This document shows positions 49,994 through 59,336 of a stretch of DNA of 64,000 nucleotides, one piece after another. Below the pieces are notes generated by a model. The model did not search any database and had not been told where the DNA came from. It worked only from the letters and a program-made list of their open reading frames with translations. Origin of the DNA: JBBRGK01 sp036741355 (GTDB taxonomy: Bacteria > Chloroflexota > Dehalococcoidia > CAUJGQ01); contig DAINSK010000006.1 of NCBI GenBank assembly GCA_036741355.1, forward strand, positions 45,698-109,697. The letters are read 5' to 3'. Numbering within the stretch: position 1 is the first letter of the stretch; each line of letters starts with the position of its first letter. The position numbers and the translations under genes were made by a program.

Positions 49994-52900
49994 GTGGCAG
50001 ATGCCATAGGGCCGGTGAACGTACAGTTGGCGCTGGATCAAGAACCCGCGGCTACGCGCCCCACCGTCTCCCGGCCGATTGTTGCCCTGACGCGACAGGC
50101 GGAGCATCCAAGCGGAGAATCGAGCTGGGCGCATCTCTACGCCGCCTTTATGCAGGCGCCGACGATCATCTGCGTCCTCCGTGGACCCGATCACATCTTC
50201 GAACTGGCAAACGCACGCTGCATAGAATTTCTCGGCGGCATTAACCCCACCGGTATGACGGTCGCCGAAGCGGCACCAGAACTTACAGCGGGCGGCCTTG
50301 TCGACACCTTCAACCACGTCTATGCGACCGGGCGTTCCGTTGTCGCTTCCGAACTCGACGTGCGGCAACATACGCGCGGAGATGATAAGCCTGACGAGCG
50401 CATTTACAACCTCGTCGTCGAGCCCATGCGAGATCCGATTGGCGACGTTACACGGCTGCTCGTTTACGCCATCGATATCACCGAGCAGATCAAGAGCCGG
50501 CGTGAAATCGAGCGGCTCGCGCAAGAAGCCTCGCTGCGCTCCGCAGAGCTATCACAACTGATCGAGCACATCCCCGCCGGCGTAGCGCTCTTCGACCGCG
50601 ATGGCACCGCCATCCTGGCCAATGCGGCGGCGATGCATATTGGTAAACAGGATCTGCCCGCGTTCGGGCTGTTCCCCGATCAAGCGGGGGCGCTCCTGCC
50701 TCGCGATGCCGCCACGGGGCGCACCTTTGCGCCTAAAGAAACGTCAGTCGCCCGCGCACTTGCCGGAGAATACATCGGCCCGCATGAAGTGCTCATCCGT
50801 CGCCCGGGTGAAGAGGAAGACGCCTGGCTGGAAACGTCGGCCGTGCCGTTGCGCGACGGCGAAGGCCGCATCACCGGTGCGGTCACCATGTTTACTGACG
50901 TCACAGAGCAGCACAAATTCTTGCGTAACATCTCCGCGTCGGAAGAGCGATTGCGCCTGATGCACGAGGCAATGGCCTGCGGCGTCGTCATTCGCGACGC
51001 CCAGGGAAACCTCATCCACGCCAATGCAGCCGCAAAAGAGATTCTGGGCCGTACCGACGATGAAATGCCCTTGGGGAGCGACACCTTCACGGATTACGCA
51101 GCCATACGGGAGGACGGCACGATCGTGGCGCTCGACGAGGGCGCGCCGATCGTTGCACTTCGCACCGGCTTACCCGTTCGCAACGTAACCCACAGCATGT
51201 TGCGTCCCGATGGTGAACGGCGCTGGGTACACATAGACGCGGTGCCAATTCCCGGCGATGACGGCAAACCCGTTCAGGTCGTTACCAGCCTCATCGACGT
51301 CACGGCGCGCAAACAGGCCGAAGAGGCGCTGCGCAGGCAGAACGGCTTGCTCGCCGCGCTCCACGAAACCAGTATTGCCCTGATGAACCGGCTCGACCTC
51401 AACGACCTGCTGGAGGCGATCATCACCCGGGCCGCGGCGCTGGCCGGCGCCGATCATGGCTATGTTTACCTGGTTAAACCAGGGTCCGCCGACACAATGG
51501 TGTGGGTCGCCGGGCTCGGTCTCTTCAAGGACCAGCAAGGGACGACCATCCACTTTGGCGAAGGCGTCGCGGGCGTTGTCTGGCAGACGGGGCGCGCGGT
51601 TACGGTCGCAAATTACCAGACGTGGAAACATCGTCTGCTGGGGCCGAAACGCGCCAAGCTGCGCACGGCGATCGGCGTGCCGTTAAAGTCCGGCGACGAC
51701 GTCGTTGGGGTCATCGGCCTGGCGCACATCGAGGCCGGACCAGTGTTCGGATCGGCCGAACTGGCACTGATGGAAGAGATCGCGCGTCTCGCTTCGATCG
51801 CCCTCGACAACGCCCGACTGTACGCCGCTGCCCAGGACGAGTTGGCGGAACGGACGCGTGCGGAAGCCGAAAACGCCCGCCTGTTCCGGCAAGTCAAGGC
51901 GGCTGAGGACCACCTGCGCCAGCAACTGGATTTCACCAGCGCCATCACCAGCAGCCTCGGCGAAGGCGTCCTCGCGCTCGATCGAGATGGGGTGATCACG
52001 TTTGCCAATCCAGCGGCCGTGCAGTTGCTGGGCTGGACCACGGGACAATTGCTCGGACGGCCGCTTGATTCGCTACTGCTCGGGATTACGGCCGGAATCG
52101 CTGCCATCGCTATGCCGGGGGGCGATCGGCAGGGAGACCCTCCGCTCGACTCGAACCTGTTGCTCGAGGCGTTGAAGGCGGGACGTTTTGCTCGCAGTGA
52201 CGATGCCGTGCTTATGCGCTGCGATCGCTCACGCTTACCGGTCGCCTGTTCAGTGTCGCCGATCGTGTCGAGCGGTGATGCCGTCGGCGCCGTCTTCGCT
52301 TTTCACGACATCATCGAGCGCAAAGCCCACACTGCCGCCCTGGAACACCAGGCGCTCTACGATAGCTTGACCAGTTTGCCCAACCGCGCCCTGCTCCGTG
52401 ATCGGCTGCAGCACGGTCTGGCCAGCGCCCACCGGGACGGCAGACCATTCGCGCTGATGATCATGGATCTGGACGGCTTCAAAGACGTCAACGACACCCT
52501 CGGCCATCATTACGGCGACCTGCTACTGCAACAGGTGGGCCCACGCGTGCAGGGTGCGCTGCGTGTGACTGATACAGTCGCCCGGCTGGGCGGCGATGAG
52601 TTCGCCATCCTGCTGCCGTCCGCCGAATCGGAAGCCGCCTCTCGCGCCGCCGAAATGATCCTCAAGGCGCTGGAGGAGCGATTTCAGATCGACGACCTCA
52701 CGCTGCACATCAGTGCGAGTATTGGCGTAGCCGTCTATCCCGAGGATGGTGCGGATGCAGAGACCCTGCTTCGCCACGCAGATGTTGCCATGTACCAGGC
52801 AAAGCGCCGCAAATGTTCCTATGACGTCTACGACCCCGCGGAGGACCAGTACAACCCCGGCCGCCTGGCGTTGCTGGGAGACCTCCGTCAGGCTCTGCGA

Positions 52901-53668
52901 CAGGAATCGTTGGCGCTGTACTACCAGCCCCAAATGCGGCTCGCGGACGGCCGCGTAACGACGGTCGAAGCACTTGTACGCTGGCCGCACCCGCAGTATG
53001 GACTGCAGTCACCCGACGAGTTCATCCCGCTGGCCGAACAGACCGGACTGATTATTCCACTCACCCACTGGGTCTTGAACGCCGCCGTGTCGCAATGCGC
53101 CGCCTGGCGGAGGCAGGGTCTTCCGGTTGGCGTTTCCGTCAACCTGTCCGGCCGCAACCTGCGCGATCCGCACCTGCCGGAGGGTGTAGCCGGGGTGTTG
53201 TCGGCGGCCGGTCTGGAACCCAGCGCGCTCACACTCGAGCTCGCGGAGAGCGCGATCGCAGACGACCCGAGCCGGGCGCGGCAAGTGCTGACCAGCCTCC
53301 ACGCGCTCGGCGTTCGCCTCTCGATCGACAATTTCGGCACCGGCTATTCGTCGCTCGCGCAACTCAAGCGGCTGCCCGTCGATGAGATCAAGCTCGACCG
53401 TACGTTCATCGGCCAGCCGGCAGAGGACGGAAGCGACTCTATCTTTGTACGGGCGACGATCGAACTCGCGCACACTCTGGGATTGCGTGTGGTGGCGGAG
53501 GGGATCGAGGACGGCGAGATGCTGGAACGCCTGACAGCGTTGGGCTGCGATACGGGCCAGGGGTACTTCCTCGGTCGCCCGATGCCCCCCGAAGCGCTCA
53601 CGCCGATCCTCCTTGGTGAGGGGCAGCCGGCAGTCGGAACGGGAACCAGCACCTCGCCGAGCCGCTAA
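49994..53668 (+). CDS. PAS/GAF-sensing GGDEF-EAL protein (c-di-GMP turnover)
   Basis: 1224 residues from a GTG, cytoplasmic, no membrane helices. Three PAS-like domains (~50-165, ~190-315, ~320-440), a GAF domain (~460-610), a fourth PAS (~640-775), then GGDEF (~790-950) and EAL (~960-1215). GGDEF is intact (RLGGDEFAIL) with the inhibitory RxxD site (RVTD) just upstream. EAL keeps VEALVRW, SVNLSGRNL, TLELAES, KLDRTFIG and VAEGIED, but DDFGTG is changed to DNFGTG. Synthesis is likely; hydrolysis may be impaired. A TATACAAT -10-like box lies at 49956. Confidence 0.93.
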   Translation: MADAIGPVNVQLALDQEPAATRPTVSRPIVALTRQAEHPSGESSWAHLYAAFMQAPTIICVLRGPDHIFELANARCIEFLGGINPTGMTVAEAAPELTAGGLVDTFNHVYATGRSVVASELDVRQHTRGDDKPDERIYNLVVEPMRDPIGDVTRLLVYAIDITEQIKSRREIERLAQEASLRSAELSQLIEHIPAGVALFDRDGTAILANAAAMHIGKQDLPAFGLFPDQAGALLPRDAATGRTFAPKETSVARALAGEYIGPHEVLIRRPGEEEDAWLETSAVPLRDGEGRITGAVTMFTDVTEQHKFLRNISASEERLRLMHEAMACGVVIRDAQGNLIHANAAAKEILGRTDDEMPLGSDTFTDYAAIREDGTIVALDEGAPIVALRTGLPVRNVTHSMLRPDGERRWVHIDAVPIPGDDGKPVQVVTSLIDVTARKQAEEALRRQNGLLAALHETSIALMNRLDLNDLLEAIITRAAALAGADHGYVYLVKPGSADTMVWVAGLGLFKDQQGTTIHFGEGVAGVVWQTGRAVTVANYQTWKHRLLGPKRAKLRTAIGVPLKSGDDVVGVIGLAHIEAGPVFGSAELALMEEIARLASIALDNARLYAAAQDELAERTRAEAENARLFRQVKAAEDHLRQQLDFTSAITSSLGEGVLALDRDGVITFANPAAVQLLGWTTGQLLGRPLDSLLLGITAGIAAIAMPGGDRQGDPPLDSNLLLEALKAGRFARSDDAVLMRCDRSRLPVACSVSPIVSSGDAVGAVFAFHDIIERKAHTAALEHQALYDSLTSLPNRALLRDRLQHGLASAHRDGRPFALMIMDLDGFKDVNDTLGHHYGDLLLQQVGPRVQGALRVTDTVARLGGDEFAILLPSAESEAASRAAEMILKALEERFQIDDLTLHISASIGVAVYPEDGADAETLLRHADVAMYQAKRRKCSYDVYDPAEDQYNPGRLALLGDLRQALRQESLALYYQPQMRLADGRVTTVEALVRWPHPQYGLQSPDEFIPLAEQTGLIIPLTHWVLNAAVSQCAAWRRQGLPVGVSVNLSGRNLRDPHLPEGVAGVLSAAGLEPSALTLELAESAIADDPSRARQVLTSLHALGVRLSIDNFGTGYSSLAQLKRLPVDEIKLDRTFIGQPAEDGSDSIFVRATIELAHTLGLRVVAEGIEDGEMLERLTALGCDTGQGYFLGRPMPPEALTPILLGEGQPAVGTGTSTSPSR

Positions 53669-54429
53669 CCGGCGCCGCCCGACACTTCGAGTATCGCGCC
53701 TGTGGTAAAGCTGGACGCCGCCGTGGCGAAATAGAGCGCCGCACCCACGATCTCCTCGGGGTGTCCGCCTCGCTTCAGGAAGATGCTGGATTCGGCGCGC
53801 TGGTTGAATTCCTCCAGGTCCCACGCCTTCGAAATGTCGGTCAGGAAGGGACCGGGCATGATGCAGTTGACGCGCACCTTCGGGCCAAACGCGTGGGCGA
53901 ACCCGGCGGTCATCGCGTTCACGCCCGCCTTGGCCGCGGCGTACGGGATGACGTTCATGCGCGGATGGATCGCCGCGGTGCTCGACACCATGATGATGGA
54001 GCCGCCATCGCCCTCGGCCATGCGCGTCCCGACGAGCGCGGTCAGCCGGAACGGCCCTTTCAGGTTGACGTCCATCACCTTGTTGTACAGCGCCTCGCTG
54101 ACGTTGCCGACGTGGTCGTAGAGCGGCGACATGCCGGCGTTGTTGACCAGCACGTCGATCTTGCCGAAGTGCTGATACGCCCTCGCCGCGAGCGCCTCCA
54201 CCTGGTCCCACTCGCCGACGTGGCAGGCAACCGGCAGCGCGCGCCTGTTCGTCGTTTGCTCAACCTCGCGGGCGGCCTCCTCGCAGCTTTCGAGCCTGCG
54301 GCTGGCGATAACAACGTCGGCACCGGCGCGGGCGAAGGCGAGCACCATCTCGCGCCCCAGCCCCCGGCTGCCGCCCGTCACCAGCGCAACCTTGCCAGTG
54401 AGATCGAATAGGTTTGTGTCAGCGGCCAT
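53665..54429 (-). CDS. Short-chain dehydrogenase/reductase
   Basis: 254 residues from the ATG at 54429 with GAAGGGGA upstream. Rossmann motif TGGSRGLG (18-25), NNAG (96-99), catalytic Ser near 150, Tyr in IPYAAAKAG (Y163) and Lys (K167), with PGPF after the sixth strand. The Arg-rich turn after strand 2 (ASRRLES) suggests NADP(H). Substrate unknown. Its 3' end overlaps the convergent GGDEF-EAL gene by 4 bases. Confidence 0.92.
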   Translation of the reverse strand: MAADTNLFDLTGKVALVTGGSRGLGREMVLAFARAGADVVIASRRLESCEEAAREVEQTTNRRALPVACHVGEWDQVEALAARAYQHFGKIDVLVNNAGMSPLYDHVGNVSEALYNKVMDVNLKGPFRLTALVGTRMAEGDGGSIIMVSSTAAIHPRMNVIPYAAAKAGVNAMTAGFAHAFGPKVRVNCIMPGPFLTDISKAWDLEEFNQRAESSIFLKRGGHPEEIVGAALYFATAASSFTTGAILEVSGGAG

Positions 54430-54477
54430 GCGGTCCCCTTCGCCGTTATCGTACCGCTGAACGGCCGAGCGCGGTGA

Positions 54478-54627
54478 GCCCCCTAACTCCCCGGCCCTCT
54501 TTCCCCCAATTCTAGGGGCAAGAGGGAGCTTGGGCGGTGGGATTGCGGTCCAGTTCGGAACAAAGTGGAGATCGGAGCGCTTCATAACGTCTGTACACGG
54601 CAACCATGGATCGCCCCTTACCCCCGC
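54478..54627 (+). repeat. Two-hairpin mosaic repeat, copy c
   Basis: The left hairpin (CCTCTTTCCCCCAATTCTAG with its inverse GGGGcAAGAGG) ending GGAGCTTGGGCGG is nearly identical to copy b. The spacer then leads to GGATCGCCCCTTACCCCC, but the closing arm of the right hairpin is lost. It marks the boundary between host-type genes and the capsid island. Confidence 0.65.
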
Positions 54628-54661
54628 GGCGCTCAGTGCACATTCCGGACTACCGACCGCC

Positions 54662-55531
54662 TCACCCCACCGCCTGCCTGACCGCCTCCAACCTGGCGTT
54701 CGCGCCGGCAAGCTCGGTGCTCAGCGCGGTAAGCTGCTGCCGCAGCGAGACACACGGGTCCGGCGTCGTCGCGGGAAAGGCGCGGGCTGCCTGCGCCACT
54801 CGCCGCCAGCCGTCGGCGTCCAGATGCTCGTAACTCCACACCGACACGCCGGTCACCCCGTGCATCGCGACCAACGCCAGGAACGCCGCGAGGTCTTCGT
54901 CCGTGGCGCGCGCTCCCGCGGCGTCGATGTAGGCGGGGTAGATCGGCTGCCGCGCGAGATCGTAGGTAGCAAGCGCTTCGTAGAACTGCCTCACCGTGTA
55001 CTGCGGCGTCCAGCCAAGCGCGGACCAGTAGAGCTGGGGCAACATCGCGAGGCCGGCATCGGTGAACTGCCGGTACGGCAGGCGCACGTGCAGCCCGATC
55101 GCCGGCAACGGAGCGTAGGCGAGCGGAAAGTCGGGCGGTGAAGCCGACTTGATCGCATGCGCCAGCGCGGTGGCGTCGGCGGCCGTTCCCGGCTGCTGCT
55201 CGTCCTCCTGTTCCACGTCGAGCACGTGGGCGTCGGGGCGGGCCTGTTCGATCGTTTCGATCGCCCTCTGGGCCTCGGCCGCCTCCGAGTAGTCGTAGCA
55301 GTACCCCCAGGTGACGGCCGTCAGCCCCCGGCCACGCAGCTCGCTCACGATCTCCGAGACCGGCGTCTGACCGTTCCGCCCCTGGGGAAACCAGTTGCCG
55401 CCGTCCGACGCCTTGACGATCACGCCCCTCGCGCCGACATCCTTGATTCGCCCCGCGATCGCGTCGTAATCGCCGCCGTCGCAGTTCACCAGGTTCCAGA
55501 TCCACACCAGGGTTCCGTCGAATGGTGTCAT
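54662..55531 (-). CDS. Glycoside-hydrolase-like TIM-barrel protein, possible lysin
   Basis: 289 residues from the ATG at 55531 (AAAGGAG 8 bases upstream). The sequence has the strand-acid rhythm of a (beta/alpha)8 barrel: WIWNLVNCDGG, GARGVIVKASDGGNW, TWGYCYDYSEA, AHVLDVEQEDE, PQLYWSALGW, GVSVWSYEH. The acidic residue in LDVEQED could be catalytic. A C-terminal coiled coil (LRQQLTALSTELAGANARLE) follows. As last gene of the capsid island it may be an endolysin or tail-associated muralytic enzyme; it has no signal peptide. Confidence 0.6.
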   Translation of the reverse strand: MTPFDGTLVWIWNLVNCDGGDYDAIAGRIKDVGARGVIVKASDGGNWFPQGRNGQTPVSEIVSELRGRGLTAVTWGYCYDYSEAAEAQRAIETIEQARPDAHVLDVEQEDEQQPGTAADATALAHAIKSASPPDFPLAYAPLPAIGLHVRLPYRQFTDAGLAMLPQLYWSALGWTPQYTVRQFYEALATYDLARQPIYPAYIDAAGARATDEDLAAFLALVAMHGVTGVSVWSYEHLDADGWRRVAQAARAFPATTPDPCVSLRQQLTALSTELAGANARLEAVRQAVG

Positions 55532-55551
55532 GGGGTGACTCCTTTCCGCCG

Positions 55552-56223
55552 TCAAAGCACCGCCGTGATCATCGCGTCCGTCGGGTCTGTGGAATCCCAC
55601 AGCTGAACCGCTGCCATCGTCGCGGCCGCCATCACGGCGGCTCCGATCATCGGGCTGACCGGAACGCTGAGCGTGGGGCTGTCCGGCGTGTCGCCAAAAC
55701 GCACCGTCGCCGTATTGCCGCCTCCGTTGTACGCGACGATCGTGCCGCGCCGCGTGTGCCCCTGGTGGGGAGTAGGGTGCGTCGTTGGTTTGCCGGTGGC
55801 GTGCGGGTGGTGGCCGAGCGTGGACACACTGCCGAATCCGTAGCCGAAGCCCGCGCCCGTCGTCGGGCTGACCAGAGCCAGGCTGCCTTCGTAGAGGCGC
55901 CGCAATAGCTGTTCGGCGACCGAAGGAGAACCGGACTGCGCGCCGGGTGGCCCCGCTGAGAAGCCGTCCGAGTGGGCGGCCGTTCGACGGGCGCTGTGAC
56001 CGCCGCTCGACCGATTGCCGGTGCGTGGATTGACCGAATGTCCGATCCGTCCGGATCGCACGGGTAGTGTGAGGCGGCCGCGTGCCGGCGACAGCCCGCT
56101 GCGCGACATCCGTGACCGTCCGGGCAGTCCACCGCCCGAGCCCGCGTTCGGGTCGTTCGGATCCGGCTCGGAATGTGCGCTGTCCGCGGCCTTCCCGCCG
56201 TCGAGGTTGAATGAGCGGAACAT
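55552..56223 (-). CDS. Capsid-island protein, possible baseplate/spike component
   Basis: 223 residues with AAAGGAG upstream. The N-terminal ~90 residues are Gly/Ser/Arg-rich and probably disordered. The centre holds a short helix (SVAEQLLRRLYEGSLALV), and the C-terminal third has an OB-like beta pattern (RGTIVAYNGGGNTATVRFGD) and a hydrophobic end (GAAVMAAATMAAVQLWD). No family recognised. It lies 20 bases from the lysin-like gene, in one transcript. Confidence 0.5.
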   Translation of the reverse strand: MFRSFNLDGGKAADSAHSEPDPNDPNAGSGGGLPGRSRMSRSGLSPARGRLTLPVRSGRIGHSVNPRTGNRSSGGHSARRTAAHSDGFSAGPPGAQSGSPSVAEQLLRRLYEGSLALVSPTTGAGFGYGFGSVSTLGHHPHATGKPTTHPTPHQGHTRRGTIVAYNGGGNTATVRFGDTPDSPTLSVPVSPMIGAAVMAAATMAAVQLWDSTDPTDAMITAVL

Positions 56224-56236
56224 GGACGGGCTCCTT

Positions 56237-56319
56237 TACCCCTACGCCTAACGGGGGGTACTGGTACCCCTACGCCTAACGGGGGGTACTGGTACCCCTA
56301 CGCCTAACGGGGGGTACTG
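56237..56319 (+). repeat. Tandem array of a 28-bp palindromic repeat, truncated by an assembly gap
   Basis: Three head-to-tail 28-bp units at 56237-56264, 56265-56292 and 56293-56319. Each has a 6-bp stem TACCCC/GGGGTA around a 12-base loop ending in CTAACGG, plus CTGG. The first two units are identical and the third is cut by the gap. A partial unit resumes at 56421, so the array is probably longer than assembled. Confidence 0.9.
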
Positions 56320-56419
56320 NNNNNNNNNNNNNNNNNNNNNNNNNNNNNNNNNNNNNNNNNNNNNNNNNNNNNNNNNNNNNNNNNNNNNNNNNNNNNNNNN
56401 NNNNNNNNNNNNNNNNNNN
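56320..56419. other. 100-N scaffold gap
   Basis: Exactly 100 undetermined bases, the usual placeholder for a gap of unknown size. It falls inside the 28-bp tandem array, which explains why assembly failed. After it, 56421-56454 is a hybrid: half a 28-bp unit joined to GCGCGCAGCCGGGTACTGG, a second repeat sequence also found at 60311. Confidence 0.95.
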
Positions 56420-56454
56420 GTACCCCTACGCCTGAGCGCGCAGCCGGGTACTGG

Positions 56455-58482
56455 TCACGCGTTCATCAGCCCCACCGACTGCGTGTACACGCCGCCGGGG
56501 AGAAGAGTGTCGTAGTGCGTCTCAATCGCGCGCACGCGCTTGACGGTTGCGCTCCATCCGACGCCGGTCTCGGAGATCGCGATCGGATCCCACAGCTCCA
56601 GCCCGGCATTCGGCGCGGCCGCGATCTCGCCCGCGTCGGTGATCATCTGCGCTTTTCGCAGCGGAACCGCCGCCCGCGCGGCCGCATTTGCAACCGCGAC
56701 CTGGCGGTCGCTGACCACAAGCGGGTAGTCGGCTATCCGCAACACGTCCGCCGCATCGATCGCTTCCCCGACGAGCGACGGAGCGGTGTCCGCGCCCGAA
56801 GCATTGCCGAATACCAGCACGTGGTTAAGTGGTTCGGGGAAAAGCGCCAGGCGCGCGGCGAGCACTTGGTGCGCCGACGGCCCGTAGCTGTACACCGGCA
56901 GGTCGGCCGCTTGCGGCGATTGCAGCACACCGCCGGACGGCGTGAAACTAAGCACCTCCGGCACCTGGTCGAGCAACTCGTGCAGCCCCTGTGCGCCTCC
57001 GGTCGACGAATGCAGCGAGAAGGCGGGGTTGGTATTGAGCAACGCCGATGGGTTTTGGGGCGCCGTAAAGTCGACGCCCGCGCGGGCGAGCACCCATTGA
57101 ATAAAGTACTGCACCGTATTGGAGCTTGGCGCCCACGAATACAGCCGCCGCGGCTTCCAGGCCGCGAGCAGATGCCAGGCGTCGCCGGCAGCGATCTCGG
57201 CGTACCGCGCGCCCGCGTGCGACGAAAGCTGCATCGCCGAGATCCACAGCGGCGCAGCCGGACTGTACTCCGCGCCCGCGCTCGTCACATAGCCAAAATC
57301 GAGGTTGATGCGCTCGCCGATCGTGTTCGGGTCCTGCGCCATGGCAGTCAGCGCCCCGTCCGAGTTGTCGAGGAGGATGGTCCCGCGGCTGCCGCTCTCG
57401 CCGTCTGTGCGAACCGCACTGACGATACGGCCCGAGAGATCGCTGGTTTGCGGCGCATCCGCGTAGTACACAGCGGCGTTGTTGACGAAGAACAGCCGTC
57501 CTGTACTCGGGTCGAGCGCCGGTTTCAGCGGGCTGGCGCTGTCGACCGGCAGGGGCTGCGGGTCGCGGTAGAAGCCCTGCGTCACGTTAATCGCGCGGAA
57601 CGTCGACTGCAGGTAATTGCGTTTCGTCGCCAGTCCGGCCAGCGGATTCTGGAAGTCCTCGAAGTAGGTGAACCGTATCGTGTCGAGCAGCACGGCGCCG
57701 GCGACGTTCAGCACGGTCCCCGACGACACGCCCGGCGTGTACGGCTTCACCAGCAGCGCGTCAACATGGGTGCTAAGCGTTCCGGCTGTTCGTTGGTCGC
57801 CGTCGCCAAACAGGAGGCCGCCGATCTGGCTGGATCCCGCGGTGAAGGCGGCGCTCACGAACATCACCAGGTCGCCCGGCTGGCTCGGCTTCGAATAATA
57901 GCTGGCGATGCCGGTTGGGTTGGTGAACGACTCTGCCGATTGCACGGCCGCCGAGTAGCTGTTCACCCCGGTTCTCACGACGACCGCGACCTTGGTGCTG
58001 GTCAGCGCGGCGATGAACAGCCGCCCGTCCGGCGCCAGGGCGCACGCGAGCTGCTGCACCGCCGCCGGCAGCGTGACTGTTTCGCTGACCGTAAAGCCGG
58101 CGCCCTGGTTGATGCGCACCCGCACCGTCATTTCCCCCGTCCCGTTCTGACCGCTCGTCACCACTGCCGTCGTGCTTCCGCTCTGGGACGCGGCGAGCAG
58201 GTTATCGGTGCAGACCCAAAGCACACTCGTATTTCCGGCCGCCGGGGGCGTGCCCGAGAACGGTGTGGACCTCACAGCGCCCTGCGCCACCGTGTAGACG
58301 GTCAGCAGCCCGTTGCCGCCGACCGGCGCCGTGGCCCCGGCACCGGCCACGCCGTACGCAACCGGACCATTGGGACTGTAGCGATCCTCGCCGGCCGACG
58401 TCCTTCGCCGCAGCAGTCGCACCGCCGGCACGAAGCTATTCGCCCGTTGAGCGGCCTGCAATGTGCTGGTCAACGATCTCAT
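56455..58482 (-). CDS. Large tail/baseplate-like protein of the capsid island
   Basis: 675 residues from an ATG at 58482 that overlaps the stop of the metzincin gene. The first ~400 residues are beta-rich and propeller-like (SVLWVCTDNLLAAS, LACALAPDGRLFIAALT). Residues ~400-675 change to a phage-hub-like style (RINLDFGYVTSAG, TVQYFIQWVLARAGVDFT, VLSFTPSGGVLQ, DPIAISETGVGWSATVKR) like baseplate hub or tail-tip proteins. The assignment is by pattern and context. The C-terminus touches the repeat array at the gap. Confidence 0.5.
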   Translation of the reverse strand: MRSLTSTLQAAQRANSFVPAVRLLRRRTSAGEDRYSPNGPVAYGVAGAGATAPVGGNGLLTVYTVAQGAVRSTPFSGTPPAAGNTSVLWVCTDNLLAASQSGSTTAVVTSGQNGTGEMTVRVRINQGAGFTVSETVTLPAAVQQLACALAPDGRLFIAALTSTKVAVVVRTGVNSYSAAVQSAESFTNPTGIASYYSKPSQPGDLVMFVSAAFTAGSSQIGGLLFGDGDQRTAGTLSTHVDALLVKPYTPGVSSGTVLNVAGAVLLDTIRFTYFEDFQNPLAGLATKRNYLQSTFRAINVTQGFYRDPQPLPVDSASPLKPALDPSTGRLFFVNNAAVYYADAPQTSDLSGRIVSAVRTDGESGSRGTILLDNSDGALTAMAQDPNTIGERINLDFGYVTSAGAEYSPAAPLWISAMQLSSHAGARYAEIAAGDAWHLLAAWKPRRLYSWAPSSNTVQYFIQWVLARAGVDFTAPQNPSALLNTNPAFSLHSSTGGAQGLHELLDQVPEVLSFTPSGGVLQSPQAADLPVYSYGPSAHQVLAARLALFPEPLNHVLVFGNASGADTAPSLVGEAIDAADVLRIADYPLVVSDRQVAVANAAARAAVPLRKAQMITDAGEIAAAPNAGLELWDPIAISETGVGWSATVKRVRAIETHYDTLLPGGVYTQSVGLMNA

Positions 58483-59207
58483 CCTGTTGCCGATCGACTC
58501 ATCGGTTGTCCCGTGACCACGCCGCAGGCGCCCGCGCGCGCAACCTCCGCCTCGCCGAACGCCAGGGTGCAGTTCGGGAAGGTCCACCAGCTCCACATCA
58601 CGGAGACGGCTCGGTCCGCCGCGAGCGCCGGGTGCGGCAGACCCAGTGCGTGACCGAGCTCGTGGGCGAGAGCCCCGGTTTGCGCCGCCCGGCTGCCAGA
58701 ATTCGGGTCGAGCGGACTCTGGCCAAGCGCGAAAGCGTCCAGCGAACCGGATGACTGCACGATCAGCACCGGCAGGCTGGGCCTTTGTCCGGATACTTGT
58801 AATGAAGGGTCCCCCTGATTCCCGCCACGGGGCGGCGCGCTGGACGTGCCGATCACGTCACCCGGACATGTATACGGGTCCGATGACAGGCATGCATAGA
58901 CGGCGTAGACAATGCCATCGTCGCGTTCGTCGGCCTGCCGGAGTTCCGGATAGTAGACGGCCAGCTCCGCGCGGATCCTCTCTTGGGTGTCCGGAGCGGC
59001 CGTGTAGTAGGCGCGGGTGTGCATGCCGCCGATGGCGATCGCCGGCACGGCGTCGAAGGGGCGAAGCCCGATCTGCTCCGCCCACCAGGCGAGCGCCGTA
59101 TCCACCGCGGTGTCCAGCGCCGTCTGATAGTCCAGGTCCCAGCCGGCCCCGTCTGCCGGCACGAACACGATCGGAAACAGCCTGCGAACGTTAGTGGTGG
59201 TTGTCAT
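58479..59207 (-). CDS. Metzincin-type zinc metallopeptidase-like protein in the capsid island
   Basis: 242 residues. A full metzincin signature HELGHALGLPH (His182, His186, His192, Glu183) is followed 12 residues later by a Met-turn candidate SVMWSWW. The N-terminus lacks a signal peptide. Two close Cys (ACLSSDPYTC) may form a disulfide. Translational coupling to the tail-like gene suggests a virion- or injection-associated protease rather than a host enzyme. Confidence 0.72.
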   Translation of the reverse strand: MTTTTNVRRLFPIVFVPADGAGWDLDYQTALDTAVDTALAWWAEQIGLRPFDAVPAIAIGGMHTRAYYTAAPDTQERIRAELAVYYPELRQADERDDGIVYAVYACLSSDPYTCPGDVIGTSSAPPRGGNQGDPSLQVSGQRPSLPVLIVQSSGSLDAFALGQSPLDPNSGSRAAQTGALAHELGHALGLPHPALAADRAVSVMWSWWTFPNCTLAFGEAEVARAGACGVVTGQPMSRSATG

Positions 59208-59245
59208 CGGCCCTCACTCCTGTTCCCGCCTAACCCTCGTCTCCC

Positions 59246-59273
59246 TACCCATACGCCTAACGGGGGGTACTGG
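59246..59273 (+). repeat. 28-bp palindromic repeat, single copy
   Basis: Differs from the tandem unit at one stem position (TACCCA for TACCCC). Located 40 bases upstream of the metzincin start, in the 358-base gap 59208-59565. Confidence 0.85.
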
Positions 59274-59336
59274 TTCCCTAACGCCGGGAAGGGACGATAC
59301 TTGGGAGCAAGGTTCGGGCGGGGAACCTCACCCCGA

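Noticed and set aside
56237..56319. CRISPR array
   Set aside because: The 28-bp units follow each other directly without unique spacers, and scattered single copies exist; no cas genes are present.
56515..58653. 712-codon plus-strand ORF
   Set aside because: It is the Arg/His-rich antisense shadow of the tail-like gene, whose own frame has protein-like composition and a translational overlap with its neighbour.
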